Below, piece after piece: positions 34,232-43,370 of a stretch of 64,000 bases of DNA. The translations under genes and the position numbers were made by a program. Source of the DNA: Burkholderiales bacterium PBB1 (GTDB lineage: Bacteria; Pseudomonadota; Gammaproteobacteria; Burkholderiales; Burkholderiaceae_C); NCBI GenBank assembly GCA_002255905.1, contig NKIN01000001.1, forward strand, positions 930,001 to 994,000. Reading direction: 5' to 3'. Below the pieces are notes generated by a model. That model was not told where the DNA came from, did not search any database, and saw only the letters and a program-made list of their open reading frames with translations. The first letter of the stretch is position 1; each line of letters starts with the position of its first letter.

Positions 34232-36156
34232 CGCGTGGATTCTGCCTGGGCTGCCAGCGCGCGGGCGATGCGATCCCGCGGCACGCGCGCCTTCGGTGTG
34301 CGCGGGCCGAACCAGGTGCGCACATCTTCCTCGAGCCCGATGCCGTGCATGTAGTTGTAGAGCGCTTTGCGCAGCGACACCCCGAGCGCGTCGTGGTCGA
34401 CACCGCTGGGGTCGATGAAGCCGACATCGTTGGTGGCAAAGGTGATCGGGGGCAGCGGCTGCAAGGTGACGCCGTAGTCGTCGGGGTGCTGGCCCACGGG
34501 TGAGTGCACGGTGCAGGCGAAGCGGTGGAAGAAGCCCGACTGGATGCAGCCCTGCTCGAACAGCTGACGCACGTACTCCAACGCGTCGACAGTGTCCTGC
34601 ACCGTTTGCGTCGGGAAGCCGTACATCAGGTAGGCGTGGACCAGCACGCCGGCGTCGCTGAAGGCCTTGGTGACGCGCGCGACCTGCTCGACCGACACGC
34701 CTTTCTTCATCAGGTTCAGCAAGCGGTCCGACGCGACCTCGAGCCCACCGGAGATCGCGATGCAGCCACTGTCGGCCAATTGCTGGCACAGCTCGGGCGT
34801 GTACGACTTTTCGAAACGGATGTTGCCCCACCATGAGATCGACAACTGCCGGCGTTGCAACTCGGCGGCCAGCGTCTTCAGCGCCTTGGGCGGAGCCGCT
34901 TCGTCGACGAAATGGAAGCCGGTCTGACCGGTTTCCTTGACGATGGCTTCGATGCGGTCGACCAGCGTCGCTGCGGAGGCGCCTTCGTAACGCGAGATGT
35001 AGTCCAGACTGACGTCACAGAAACTGCACTTCTTCCAGTAGCAGCCGTGCGCCACGGTCAGCTTGTTCCAGCGCCCGTCCGACCACAGACGGTGCATCGG
35101 GTTGAGCATGTCGAGCAGCGACAGGTAGCTGTTCAGAGGCAAGCCGTCCCAGGTCGGCGTGCCGACCTCGGCGAATGCCACGTCGGCTTCGATCCAGTTG
35201 ACATAATGCACCGCGCCTTCGGCATCGCGCCGGTAGGTGCGCACCAGGCGCTGTGCCGAACGCCGGCCTTGCAGGTGTTCCAGCAGCGCGAGCAGAGGGC
35301 GCTCACCGGCGTCCAGGGTCACGTGATCGAAGTAGTCGAAGACCTTCGGCTCACGCAGCTGGCGCAACTCGGTGTTGGCATAACCGCCGCCCAGCACGGT
35401 GACGATGCTCGGGTCATGTGCCTTCACGGTCTGTGCGATGCGGAATGCCGCGTACACCGCACCGGGGAACGGCACCGAGATGAGCACCACGCGCGGGGCG
35501 TGGCGCTGCAGCGCCTGTCGCGTCAAATCGACCAGGGTCCGGTCGATCAGGTTCAGTGGCGCGGCGAGCGCCTGCGCCAGGGGATCGAAGGTCGGCTGGC
35601 TCTGCGCCAGCGATTCGGCGTAGCGCACGAACTCGAAGCGGGGGTCGATCGCGTCGCGCAGCACATCGGCGACGTCGTTCAGGTACAGCGTCGCGAGATG
35701 ACGCGCGCGGTCCTGAGCGCCCAGTGCGCCGAAGGCCCAGGCCAGGGGGTCGCCACCGTCGTCGTCAATGTAGACATCGAGCGACGCGAAGCGCGCGCCT
35801 TCCGGCAGGAAGGTCCGGCTGCCGATGCGGTGCGCCAGCGTCGGGTCGCGGCCCTGCAGAAAGGCCATCGTCGGTGCCATCGTGGCCTGATAGCGGTCAA
35901 AGGCCTCGAGAAATGCCGACACGCGCGGACTGCGCTGGGCCGGCGGTGATGCCTCGATCTGTGCGCGCACTGCCTGCAACCCGGCGGGAGAAAATAGCGT
36001 CAGCACCAGCGCCAGCGCCAGATCCTCCTGCACCGCGTCGACGCCTCGCGAGCGCAGGAACCCTGTCAGGTAGGCGGTGGACGGGTAGGGCGTGTTGAGC
36101 TGCGTCATCGGCGGGATGACGGACAGCACCCGCAGCGCGTCGAATGTGGCTGTCAT
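34228..36156 (-). CDS. Radical SAM protein with cobalamin-binding-like N-terminal domain
   Basis: A 642 aa enzyme of the B12-binding-domain type of radical SAM proteins. Residues ~1-350 hold a Rossmann-like part (LRVLSVIPPMTQLNTPYPSTAYL; later VVLISVPFPGAVYAAFRIA and VLGGGYANTE), but no DxHxxG cobalamin motif was seen. The radical SAM core starts at residue ~365. The cluster cysteines are C372, C377 and C380 (HGCYWKKCSFCD), a CX4CX2C spacing instead of the usual CX3CX2C. GGLEVASDRLLNLMKKG later in the core fits the family. The substrate is unknown. It overlaps rsxB by 1 base and nth by 4. Confidence 0.88.
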   Translation of the reverse strand: MTATFDALRVLSVIPPMTQLNTPYPSTAYLTGFLRSRGVDAVQEDLALALVLTLFSPAGLQAVRAQIEASPPAQRSPRVSAFLEAFDRYQATMAPTMAFLQGRDPTLAHRIGSRTFLPEGARFASLDVYIDDDGGDPLAWAFGALGAQDRARHLATLYLNDVADVLRDAIDPRFEFVRYAESLAQSQPTFDPLAQALAAPLNLIDRTLVDLTRQALQRHAPRVVLISVPFPGAVYAAFRIAQTVKAHDPSIVTVLGGGYANTELRQLREPKVFDYFDHVTLDAGERPLLALLEHLQGRRSAQRLVRTYRRDAEGAVHYVNWIEADVAFAEVGTPTWDGLPLNSYLSLLDMLNPMHRLWSDGRWNKLTVAHGCYWKKCSFCDVSLDYISRYEGASAATLVDRIEAIVKETGQTGFHFVDEAAPPKALKTLAAELQRRQLSISWWGNIRFEKSYTPELCQQLADSGCIAISGGLEVASDRLLNLMKKGVSVEQVARVTKAFSDAGVLVHAYLMYGFPTQTVQDTVDALEYVRQLFEQGCIQSGFFHRFACTVHSPVGQHPDDYGVTLQPLPPITFATNDVGFIDPSGVDHDALGVSLRKALYNYMHGIGLEEDVRTWFGPRTPKARVPRDRIARALAAQAESTR

Positions 36157-36863
36157 CAGCTGCGCCTCGCGGCCCGGGCGCGTGCCATCGCTGCGTCGAT
36201 CACGGCGCGTTTGGGATCCGGCATGGGTGCGGCGGTGTCGTGCGGCGCGGGGGCTGCAGCGTCGGGTGCGTTCTCGGTCGTGAGTGGCTTCAGCGCCAGC
36301 GCACGTGCCTCCAGGCGCGCATGGCGTTCCTGGCGATCACGTTGCAGACGGAACTGATGGAAGTCGTAGCGCGCCTGGGCCTCTTCGGCCTGCGGAGCGC
36401 TCCACGCGGCCCAGCCGGTTTTCTCACCCGTCACATCGATCAGCGAGATGCAATCGACCGGGCAAGCCGGGACACACAATTCGCAGCCGGTGCACAGCGC
36501 GGCCATCACGGTGTGCATGGCCTTTGGTCCGCCCACGATGCAATCGACCGGGCAGGCCGGCAGGCACAGCGTGCAGCCGATGCAGGCCGCTTCGTCGATG
36601 ACCGCGAGCCGGCGTGGCCCTTCAACGCCGTGAGTCGCATCGAGCGGCTGGATCGCCGCGCCGGTGAGCGCCGCCAGCCGCGCAATGCCTTCGGCACCGC
36701 CAGGCGGGCATCGGTTGATCGGTGCGCTGCCCTCGGCGATGGCCTGCGCGTAATGGCGGCAATCGGGGTAGCCGCAGCGGGTGCACTGCGTCTGCGGCAA
36801 CGCACGGTCGATGGCGTCGACCGATGCCCGCGAGGGCGGGCCGTCTGCCGCACGGTCCGCCAT
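36156..36863 (-). CDS. rsxB: RnfB/RsxB-type iron-sulfur electron transfer protein
   Basis: A 235 aa ferredoxin-like protein. An N-terminal RnfB-type cluster motif has C27, C30, C35 and C52 ([17 protein letters not shown], then INRCPPGG). Two 4Fe-4S motifs follow at C94-C97-C100-C104 and C124-C127-C130-C134 (both ending CPVDCI). The N-terminal membrane helix of true RnfB is missing, and no other rnf/rsx gene is in the window. The C-terminal ~75 residues are Arg/Ala-rich. In many betaproteobacteria this soluble form precedes nth; here a radical SAM gene lies between them. Confidence 0.9.
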   Translation of the reverse strand: MADRAADGPPSRASVDAIDRALPQTQCTRCGYPDCRHYAQAIAEGSAPINRCPPGGAEGIARLAALTGAAIQPLDATHGVEGPRRLAVIDEAACIGCTLCLPACPVDCIVGGPKAMHTVMAALCTGCELCVPACPVDCISLIDVTGEKTGWAAWSAPQAEEAQARYDFHQFRLQRDRQERHARLEARALALKPLTTENAPDAAAPAPHDTAAPMPDPKRAVIDAAMARARAARRS

Positions 36864-36867
36864 CAGA

Positions 36868-38298
36868 TCACCTGGCCTGCTGGCGCTTCGGCGATGCCTT
36901 CGGCGATGCCTTCGGCGCCTTCTTGCGCGCGACCGGTGAGGCGGCAGAGGCGGGCGCTTGCACAGCGGGCACCAGCTTCAGACTGCGTTCCTTGACCGAT
37001 TTCGCAGCGGCAACCTGCTGAGGGCGCGTGCGCTTCGCTGCGGCCGGCTTGCTGACGTCGTGCTGGGCGATGAAATCACGCAGACGCGGGTAGACGTCTT
37101 CGCGCCAGCGGCGGCCGGAGAAGATGCCGTAATGGCCAGCCCCCATCGCATCGTGGTGGAAGTGGTGCTTCTGGTCGATGCCGGAACACAAGTCATGCGC
37201 AGCACGGGTCTGGCCAGCGCCCGAGATGTCGTCTTTTTCGCCTTCGATGGTCAGCAGCGCCGTGGTCTTGATGTCCTGCGGACGTACCAATTCGCCGTTC
37301 ACTCGCCAGGTGCCGTTGACCAGCGCGAAGTCCTGGAACACCGTCTTGATGGTGTCGAGGTAGTACTCGGCAGGCATGTCGAGCACCGCGTTGTACTCGT
37401 CGTAGAAGTTGGTGTGGAAGTCAGCGCTTTCGCCATCGCCGCGCACCAGGTCCATGAAGTAGTCGTAGTGCGAGCGGGCATGGTGGCTCGGGTTCATCGC
37501 GATGAAGCCGGTGTGCTGCATGAAACCGGGGTACACGAGGCGCTGGCTGCCTGGGTAGTTGGTCGGCACGCGGAAGATCACGTTGTTCTCGAACCACTCG
37601 AGGCTCTTGTTCATCGCGAGGTTGTTGACCGCGGTGGGCGACAGGCGGGCATCGATCGGTCCGCCCATCATCGTCATCGAGCGCGGGGTTCTCTCGCCGC
37701 GGCTGGCCATCAGCGAGATCGCCGCCAGCACTGGCACTGTGGGCTGGCACACCGAGATCACATGCACCTCGGGGCCGATGTGGCGGATGAACTCCTGCAC
37801 GTAGGCCACATAGTCGTCGAGGTGGAACGGTCCCACTTCGGCCGGCACCATGCGTGCATCGGTCCAGTCGGTGATGTAGACCTTGTGGTGCTGCAGCAGC
37901 TCGCGCACCGTCTCGCGCAGCAATGTCGAATGGTGGCCCGACAGCGGCGCAACCACCAGCACCGTGGGCTGCTCCTTCATCGCTTTGAGCATCGGCAGAT
38001 CGTCGGCGAAGCGCTTGAAGCGCAGCAGGCGGCAGAACGGCTTCTCGATGGCCACTTGCTGCTGCACCGCGACCTCGATCCCGTCGAGCTTGACCGAATG
38101 GATGTTGAACTCGGGCTTCTCGTATTCCTTCGACAGGCGGTGCATCAGGTTCAGCGCGGCCGATACGCGAGGCGCCTGAGGGGTATGGGTGAACGGCGAC
38201 AGCGGATGGCTGTACAGCTTGGACGAAGCGCTCGCGAACTCGGCCAGCGGGCTCAACAACGAACGCTGTGTTTCATAGAACTGATAGAGCATCGACAT
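36868..38298 (-). CDS. phaZ: Intracellular polyhydroxybutyrate depolymerase
   Basis: PhaZ1-type depolymerase (476 aa) that mobilises amorphous PHB granules in the cytoplasm. The N terminus [18 protein letters not shown] matches the Ralstonia enzyme. The nucleophile is a cysteine, C184, in [11 protein letters not shown], in place of the serine of ordinary lipase boxes. Typical blocks are [28 protein letters not shown] and [10 protein letters not shown]. The last ~55 residues are a Lys/Ala/Pro-rich tail ending [17 protein letters not shown], absent from the core enzyme and perhaps granule or DNA binding. I took the ATG at 38298; the next ATG is at 38292. Confidence 0.95.
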   Translation of the reverse strand: MSMLYQFYETQRSLLSPLAEFASASSKLYSHPLSPFTHTPQAPRVSAALNLMHRLSKEYEKPEFNIHSVKLDGIEVAVQQQVAIEKPFCRLLRFKRFADDLPMLKAMKEQPTVLVVAPLSGHHSTLLRETVRELLQHHKVYITDWTDARMVPAEVGPFHLDDYVAYVQEFIRHIGPEVHVISVCQPTVPVLAAISLMASRGERTPRSMTMMGGPIDARLSPTAVNNLAMNKSLEWFENNVIFRVPTNYPGSQRLVYPGFMQHTGFIAMNPSHHARSHYDYFMDLVRGDGESADFHTNFYDEYNAVLDMPAEYYLDTIKTVFQDFALVNGTWRVNGELVRPQDIKTTALLTIEGEKDDISGAGQTRAAHDLCSGIDQKHHFHHDAMGAGHYGIFSGRRWREDVYPRLRDFIAQHDVSKPAAAKRTRPQQVAAAKSVKERSLKLVPAVQAPASAASPVARKKAPKASPKASPKRQQAR

Positions 38299-38415
38299 GT
38301 CGGAATCCAGGTTCACACGGGCGCGACGCCGACGGCGCCGCGGGTACAACAAGTGCGAGTTGCCAAAAATTATCCTGTGGACAGATCCATCGGCATCCCA
38401 GGCAGGAGTATGAAT

Positions 38416-38432
38416 GCTGCGATGCAACATTG
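38416..38432. promoter_or_regulatory. Candidate PhaR operator upstream of phaZ
   Basis: ATGCTGCGATGCAACAT is a near-perfect palindrome (one mismatch) with the TGC...GCA core, as I recall it, of binding sites for the PHA regulator PhaR. It lies 118-134 bases upstream of the phaZ start. Position relative to the promoter is unknown. Confidence 0.4.
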
Positions 38433-38523
38433 TAGGGCGAGGGCCCTAGGGTGACAGCGCGAACCGGGCTGCTCGATCGGTCTCACCACAGGCTGAGGCG
38501 TGGTCATCAGGGGATGTGGTGAC

Positions 38524-38549
38524 AAAAAAGCCCGGCGGAACCGGGCTTT
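38524..38549 (-). terminator. Rho-independent terminator of the aminotransferase gene
   Basis: On the minus strand AAAGCCCGG-TTCCG-CCGGGCTTT is a 9-pair stem running into TTTTTT, 23 bases after the aminotransferase stop. Confidence 0.93.
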
Positions 38550-38571
38550 CGAGGTTCAGCCTGCCACAGAC

Positions 38572-39783
38572 TCAGCTCACGAGGCCGATGGCCTTCACGA
38601 CCGCATCGATATTCCCGTGGTTCAGCGCGGCCACGCAGATGCGGCCCGAATCGACGCCGTAGACGCCGAACTCGTTGCGCAGCCGCTCCATCTGAGGCTT
38701 GGCCAGCCCGGTGTAGCTAAACATGCCCTTCTGACGGGTGATGAAGCTCACGTCCTGTTTCGTGCCCGCTGCGACCAGCTTCGATTGCAGCAGCGCGCGC
38801 ATCTCCTTGATGCGCACGCGCATGCCGGCCAGCTCTTCCTCCCACATCGAGCGCAGTGCCGGCGTGGTCAGCACGGTGGCGACGATCTGGGCGCCGTGCG
38901 TCGGCGGGTTCGAGTAGTTGGTGCGGATCACGATCTTCAGCTGGCTGAGCACGCGCGTCATTTCTTCCTTGCTGGCGCACACCACGCTCAAGGCACCGAC
39001 GCGCTCGCCGTAAAGCGAGAAGCTCTTCGAGAAGGAGGTTGCGACGAAGAAGTCGAGCCCGGCATCGAGGAACTGTGAGACCACGGCGCCATCCTCGGCG
39101 ATGCCGTCTCCGAACCCCTGGTAGGCCATGTCAAGGAAGGCGACCAGCCCGCGTGCCTTGACGGCGGCCACCACCTGCGCCCATTGCGCTGGCGTGATGT
39201 CGTAGCCGGTCGGGTTGTGGCAGCAGGCGTGCAGCACGACGATGGTGCCGGCCGGCGCCGTGTTCAGCGCGGTCAGCATGCCGTCGACGTTGACGCCGCG
39301 CTTGGCCGCGTCGTAGTACGGGTAGGTTTCGACCGTGAACCCGGCGTTGGTGAACAGCGCGCGGTGGTTTTCCCAGCTCGGGTCGCTGATCAGCACCTTC
39401 GGCGTGGTGCCGGCGCGTGAGGCCAGGTGCTGCAGGAAATCGGCGCCGATCTTCAGGCCGCCGGTACCGCCCAGGGCCTGCACGGTGGCGACACGGCCGT
39501 CCTTGACGGCCGCGCTGTCGGCACCGAACACCAGACCCTGCACGGCCTTGTCGTAGGCAGCGATGCCATCGATCGGCAGGTACCCGTGCGGCTTCAGGGT
39601 GTCGAAGATCAGCTTTTCAGCCGCGGCCACGCATTTCAACAGTGGCAGCTTGCCGGACTCATCGAAATAGACACCGACCCCCAGATTGACCTTGGCCGGG
39701 TTCGGATCGGCGTTGTACTGTTCGTTGAGGCCGAGGATCGGGTCGCGGGGCGCCATGTCGACGGCGGCAAAGAGCGATGCCAT
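38572..39783 (-). CDS. Aspartate/aromatic amino acid aminotransferase
   Basis: A class I PLP aminotransferase of the AspC/TyrB group (403 aa). The cofactor lysine is K253 in [14 protein letters not shown]. Other family marks are [35 protein letters not shown] (with its PLP-contacting Asn), [10 protein letters not shown], and the substrate-carboxylate Arg in [11 protein letters not shown]. Sequence alone does not decide between aspartate and tyrosine preference. The ATG at 39783 starts at [16 protein letters not shown], the family N terminus. It is divergent from uvrB. Confidence 0.95.
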   Translation of the reverse strand: MASLFAAVDMAPRDPILGLNEQYNADPNPAKVNLGVGVYFDESGKLPLLKCVAAAEKLIFDTLKPHGYLPIDGIAAYDKAVQGLVFGADSAAVKDGRVATVQALGGTGGLKIGADFLQHLASRAGTTPKVLISDPSWENHRALFTNAGFTVETYPYYDAAKRGVNVDGMLTALNTAPAGTIVVLHACCHNPTGYDITPAQWAQVVAAVKARGLVAFLDMAYQGFGDGIAEDGAVVSQFLDAGLDFFVATSFSKSFSLYGERVGALSVVCASKEEMTRVLSQLKIVIRTNYSNPPTHGAQIVATVLTTPALRSMWEEELAGMRVRIKEMRALLQSKLVAAGTKQDVSFITRQKGMFSYTGLAKPQMERLRNEFGVYGVDSGRICVAALNHGNIDAVVKAIGLVS

Positions 39784-39925
39784 GGAAATTCCTTGTGGTG
39801 GGGGCGTTGAAAGCACTGCAACGCGCGGGCTGCGCAGATGGTGCACGTGGACACGGGAATTGGGCTACGCTTTCGAGTTGCTCGGTCCCGTCGGCACGCG
39901 AGTTAACCCTGAGATTTTATCCGCC

Positions 39926-42037
39926 ATGGCCGAACTCGTTGATCTGAAAGCTGCCGCATCGAGCGATCTGCCCGCGACCGGCGTGTTTGTCAGCTATCCA
40001 GGCTCGCCATACCAGCTTTACCAACCCTATCCGCCGGCGGGCGACCAGCCCACGGCGATTGCCCAATTGGTCGAGGGCTTGAACGACGGCCTGAGCTTCC
40101 AGACGCTGCTGGGCGTCACCGGCTCGGGCAAGACCTACACGATGGCCAACGTGATCGCGCAGATGGGCCGGCCGGCCATCGTGTTTGCGCCGAACAAGAC
40201 GCTGGCGGCTCAGCTCTATGCCGAGTTCCGCGAGTTCTTTCCGAAAAACGCGGTCGAGTACTTCGTCAGCTACTACGACTACTACCAGCCTGAGGCCTAC
40301 GTCCCGCAGCGCGATCTGTTCATCGAGAAGGACAGCGCGATCAACGAGCACATCGAGCAGATGCGGCTGTCTGCCACCAAGAGCCTGCTGGAGCGGCGCG
40401 ATGTGGTGATCGTGGCCACGGTGAGCGCGATCTACGGCATCGGCAAGCCCGACGACTACCTCGAAATGCGGCTGGTGATGCGCACCGGCGGCAAGCAGAA
40501 CCAGCGCGATCTGATCAGCCAGCTCATCCGCATGCAGTACAGCCGCAACGAGACCGATTTCTCGCGCGGCACCTTTCGCGTGCGCGGCGACACGGTCGAC
40601 ATCTTCCCGGCCGAGCACTCCGAGCTGGCGATCCGGGTGGAGCTGTTCGATGACGAGATCGAGTCGCTGAGCCTGTTCGATCCGTTAACCGGCCGCATCC
40701 GCCAGAAGATTCCGCGGTTTGTCGTCTATCCGTCCAGCCATTACGTGACACCGCGCGACAAGGTGGTCAACGCGATCGGCACCATCAAGGAGGAGCTGCG
40801 CGAGCGCACGGCTGAACTGGTTGGCGCGGGCAAGCTGGTCGAGGCGCAGCGGCTGGAGCAGCGCACCCGCTTCGACCTGGAGATGCTGCAGGAAATCGGC
40901 CACTGCAAGGGCATCGAGAACTACACCCGGCATCTGTCGGGCAGCGCACCGGGGCAGCCGCCATCGACGCTGGTCGACTATCTGCCCAAGGACGCGCTGA
41001 TGTTTCTCGACGAGTCGCATGTGCTGATCGGCCAGCTCGGCGGCATGTACAACGGCGACCGTGCGCGCAAGACCACGCTGGTCGAATACGGCTTCCGGCT
41101 GCCCAGTGCGCTCGACAACCGCCCGCTGCGTTTCGAGGAGTTCGAGACCAAGATGCGGCAGGTGATGTACGTCTCGGCAACACCGGCGGCGTACGAGCAG
41201 AAAACCTCGGGCCAGGTGGTCGAACAGGTGGTGCGGCCGACCGGACTGGTCGATCCGGTGGTCGAGGTGCGGCCGGCAACGCACCAGGTGGACGACGTGC
41301 TGCAGGAAATCCGCATTCGGGTCGAGACCTCAGAACGGGTATTGATCACCACACTGACCAAGCGCATGGCCGAGCAGCTGACCGATTACCTCAGCGACAA
41401 CGGGGTGAAGGTGCGCTACCTGCACAGCGACATCGAGACCGTCGAGCGCGTGGAGATCCTTCGCGACCTGCGGCTGGGCGTGTTCGACGTGCTGGTGGGT
41501 ATCAACCTGCTTCGCGAGGGGCTCGACATTCCTGAGGTGAGCTTGGTCGCGATCCTTGATGCCGACAAGGAAGGCTTCCTGCGCGCCGAGCGCAGCCTGA
41601 TCCAGACCATCGGCCGCGCTGCGCGCAACGTCAACGGCCGCGCGATTCTTTATGCCGACAAGGTCACCGAGTCGATGCGCAAGGCCATCGACGAAACCGA
41701 GCGCCGTCGCCACAAGCAGATCGCGCACAACACGGCCATGGGCATCACGCCGCGCACGATCAACAAGAAGATCAAGGAACTGATCGACGGCGTCTATTCA
41801 GAGAAATCCGACAAGGGCGCTGCCAAGGACGCCCTGCGCGCGGCCGAGGTCGAGGTGCTGTCCGAGAAGGACCTGGGCAAGCGCATCAAGCAGCTCGAAA
41901 AGCAGATGCTCGAACATGCGCGCAACCTCGAATTCGAGAAAGCCGCCCGGATACGCGACCAGCTGGCGCTGCTGCGCGAGCAGGCTTTCGGCGCGCCGGG
42001 CACGGACAACGTGTCGGTGCTGGTGGCCAGGCCTTGA
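39926..42037 (+). CDS. uvrB: Excinuclease ABC subunit B
   Basis: UvrB (703 aa), the damage-verification helicase of nucleotide excision repair. Walker A is GVTGSGKT (residues 63-70). The beta-hairpin [16 protein letters not shown] box, VSATPA and the helicase motif [26 protein letters not shown] region follow. A C-terminal UVR domain (residues ~660-695, [20 protein letters not shown]) binds UvrC. I chose the ATG at 39926 ([13 protein letters not shown]). I found no LexA box in the upstream 140 bases. Confidence 0.97.
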   Translation: MAELVDLKAAASSDLPATGVFVSYPGSPYQLYQPYPPAGDQPTAIAQLVEGLNDGLSFQTLLGVTGSGKTYTMANVIAQMGRPAIVFAPNKTLAAQLYAEFREFFPKNAVEYFVSYYDYYQPEAYVPQRDLFIEKDSAINEHIEQMRLSATKSLLERRDVVIVATVSAIYGIGKPDDYLEMRLVMRTGGKQNQRDLISQLIRMQYSRNETDFSRGTFRVRGDTVDIFPAEHSELAIRVELFDDEIESLSLFDPLTGRIRQKIPRFVVYPSSHYVTPRDKVVNAIGTIKEELRERTAELVGAGKLVEAQRLEQRTRFDLEMLQEIGHCKGIENYTRHLSGSAPGQPPSTLVDYLPKDALMFLDESHVLIGQLGGMYNGDRARKTTLVEYGFRLPSALDNRPLRFEEFETKMRQVMYVSATPAAYEQKTSGQVVEQVVRPTGLVDPVVEVRPATHQVDDVLQEIRIRVETSERVLITTLTKRMAEQLTDYLSDNGVKVRYLHSDIETVERVEILRDLRLGVFDVLVGINLLREGLDIPEVSLVAILDADKEGFLRAERSLIQTIGRAARNVNGRAILYADKVTESMRKAIDETERRRHKQIAHNTAMGITPRTINKKIKELIDGVYSEKSDKGAAKDALRAAEVEVLSEKDLGKRIKQLEKQMLEHARNLEFEKAARIRDQLALLREQAFGAPGTDNVSVLVARP

Positions 42038-42184
42038 GTGCGCCGTTGACGCGTTACCGCGGTGTCAAGGTGACTGAGCCAATGCCTGCGACTTAAGTCT
42101 GGCTACCCTCATGGCCGTATTGGCGTAACGCGGCCACGGCGGTGAGCGTCGGTACACGCGTGACGGCTTACGTGGGCATGAAGG

Positions 42185-42811
42185 TCACGGCACCGTCAGC
42201 CAGATCTCGTTGCGTCGCAGGAACCACGGCATGAACGGCGGGTTGTAGCGCGAGAACACCGGCTCGCCGATGGTGCTCAGCCCTGCAGCTTTCAGCACGG
42301 AGCGCAAGCGGTCAAGGTGCTCGGCATAGTTGGCCTCGGTCCAGAAGCCCGAGTACCGGATCACCGCGACCCGGCTGGCTTGCACTTCCCGCAGCACCAC
42401 GCGGGGGTCGAGGGGTTCGGGCGCCGAGGCGAGCGTCACGCCCTTGGGCAGTACGAACTGGATCAGGTAGCTGCTGGCAGACCCTGGCACGGGCGTCTGG
42501 GTCACCGGGGCGGTCATTTCCAGCCGCTGCGGCGCGGCCGCTTGGGTGACAGGCGCCGTCATCTCGAACTTCTTCTCGCCCTTGTTCTTGCCGAAGATGT
42601 AGCCGGCGAGGATCGGAAACGCCAGGTTGCCTGCTTCGTCGGCATCGGCATCGATGCGCACCTCGGCCACCACATACGGGGCGTATTGCCGCACTTCGAC
42701 ATCGTCGATGGTGCGCAGCACCTCGTAGGGGGGTTCCTCGATGGCGTTTGACAACAGCGGTGCGGTCAGTGCGGCCAGGGCGACGGTGATTCGGAGCCAG
42801 CGGGAGGTCAT
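42185..42811 (-). CDS. SOUL family heme-binding protein, exported
   Basis: A 208 aa protein with a signal peptide (MTSRWLRITVALAALTAPLLSNA) and one SOUL/HBP domain: PPYEVLRTIDDVEVRQYAPYVVAEV, KFEMTAPVTQ (present twice in a variant repeat, KKFEMTAPVTQ and QRLEMTAPVTQ), and YNPPFMPWFLRRNEIWL. SOUL proteins bind heme or other tetrapyrroles; the bacterial role is unclear. The gene is convergent with uvrB across a 147-base gap in which I saw nothing clear. Confidence 0.9.
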   Translation of the reverse strand: MTSRWLRITVALAALTAPLLSNAIEEPPYEVLRTIDDVEVRQYAPYVVAEVRIDADADEAGNLAFPILAGYIFGKNKGEKKFEMTAPVTQAAAPQRLEMTAPVTQTPVPGSASSYLIQFVLPKGVTLASAPEPLDPRVVLREVQASRVAVIRYSGFWTEANYAEHLDRLRSVLKAAGLSTIGEPVFSRYNPPFMPWFLRRNEIWLTVP

Positions 42812-42904
42812 GTCCGAGTGTCGCTCACCAGAAAACGCCGTGGCGTCCTCAGGTTATCCAGCGCCACCTCGGAGACCCAGCCCGCATCGCGGGCCCGACT
42901 GCCG

Positions 42905-43366
42905 TCACAGGCAATCCGGCGCCTGCACGGCCTGGAGCACCACCTGCGCATACCCGTCGCGGTCACGGTGCCGGAACCACCAGACGGCCCCCTTCTTGAT
43001 CGACCACGCCTGTGGAACATCGGCCAGCAGGTGGGCGGCCACCAGGCCCAGCGTGGGCTGGTGGCCGATCACCAACACCGGGTCGGTCGACTCCGGCCAG
43101 CGGGCGGCCTTCAGCAGAGCTTCGCCGCTGGCATCGGGCGCCAGCGCCTCCAGGGTCTTGAAGTTCTTGCCCAGCGCCTTGGCGGTCTGCTGGCAACGCA
43201 GGGCAGGGCTGACCAGCACCTTGGTGCCTTGCGCAAGCCGTTGGCTGAGCCAGTCGGCCATGCGCGCCGCCTGCCGCTCGCCTTTGGGCGTCAGCCCGCG
43301 ATCGAGGTCACTCTGGCCTTCCTTGAGGAGGTGTGCCTCGGCGTGGCGCCACAGGATCAGATCCAT
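42905..43366 (-). CDS. sixA: Phosphohistidine phosphatase SixA
   Basis: A histidine phosphatase (153 aa) of the SixA branch that can remove phosphate from phosphohistidine proteins. The catalytic motif is LILWRHAEA with H8, the second conserved His is in VLVIGHQPTLG, and RGLTPKGERQA follows the first. It is shorter than phosphoglycerate mutases, as expected. It starts 4 bases after the ppk1 stop on the same strand, so the two are one transcription unit. Confidence 0.93.
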   Translation of the reverse strand: MDLILWRHAEAHLLKEGQSDLDRGLTPKGERQAARMADWLSQRLAQGTKVLVSPALRCQQTAKALGKNFKTLEALAPDASGEALLKAARWPESTDPVLVIGHQPTLGLVAAHLLADVPQAWSIKKGAVWWFRHRDRDGYAQVVLQAVQAPDCL

Positions 43367-43370
43367 GCTC

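Noticed and set aside
36885-36915. Tandem repeat of about 12 bases (GGCGATGCCTTC)
   Set aside because: It is the coding repeat of the KASPKASPK tail of PhaZ, not a separate element.
38299-38430. N-terminal extension of phaZ with an Arg-rich run
   Set aside because: The extension lies upstream of the family start MSMLYQF and contains the candidate operator; it is better read as leader DNA.
39784-39925. Search for a LexA (SOS) box upstream of uvrB
   Set aside because: No CTGT-N8-ACAG-like site was found in the gap.
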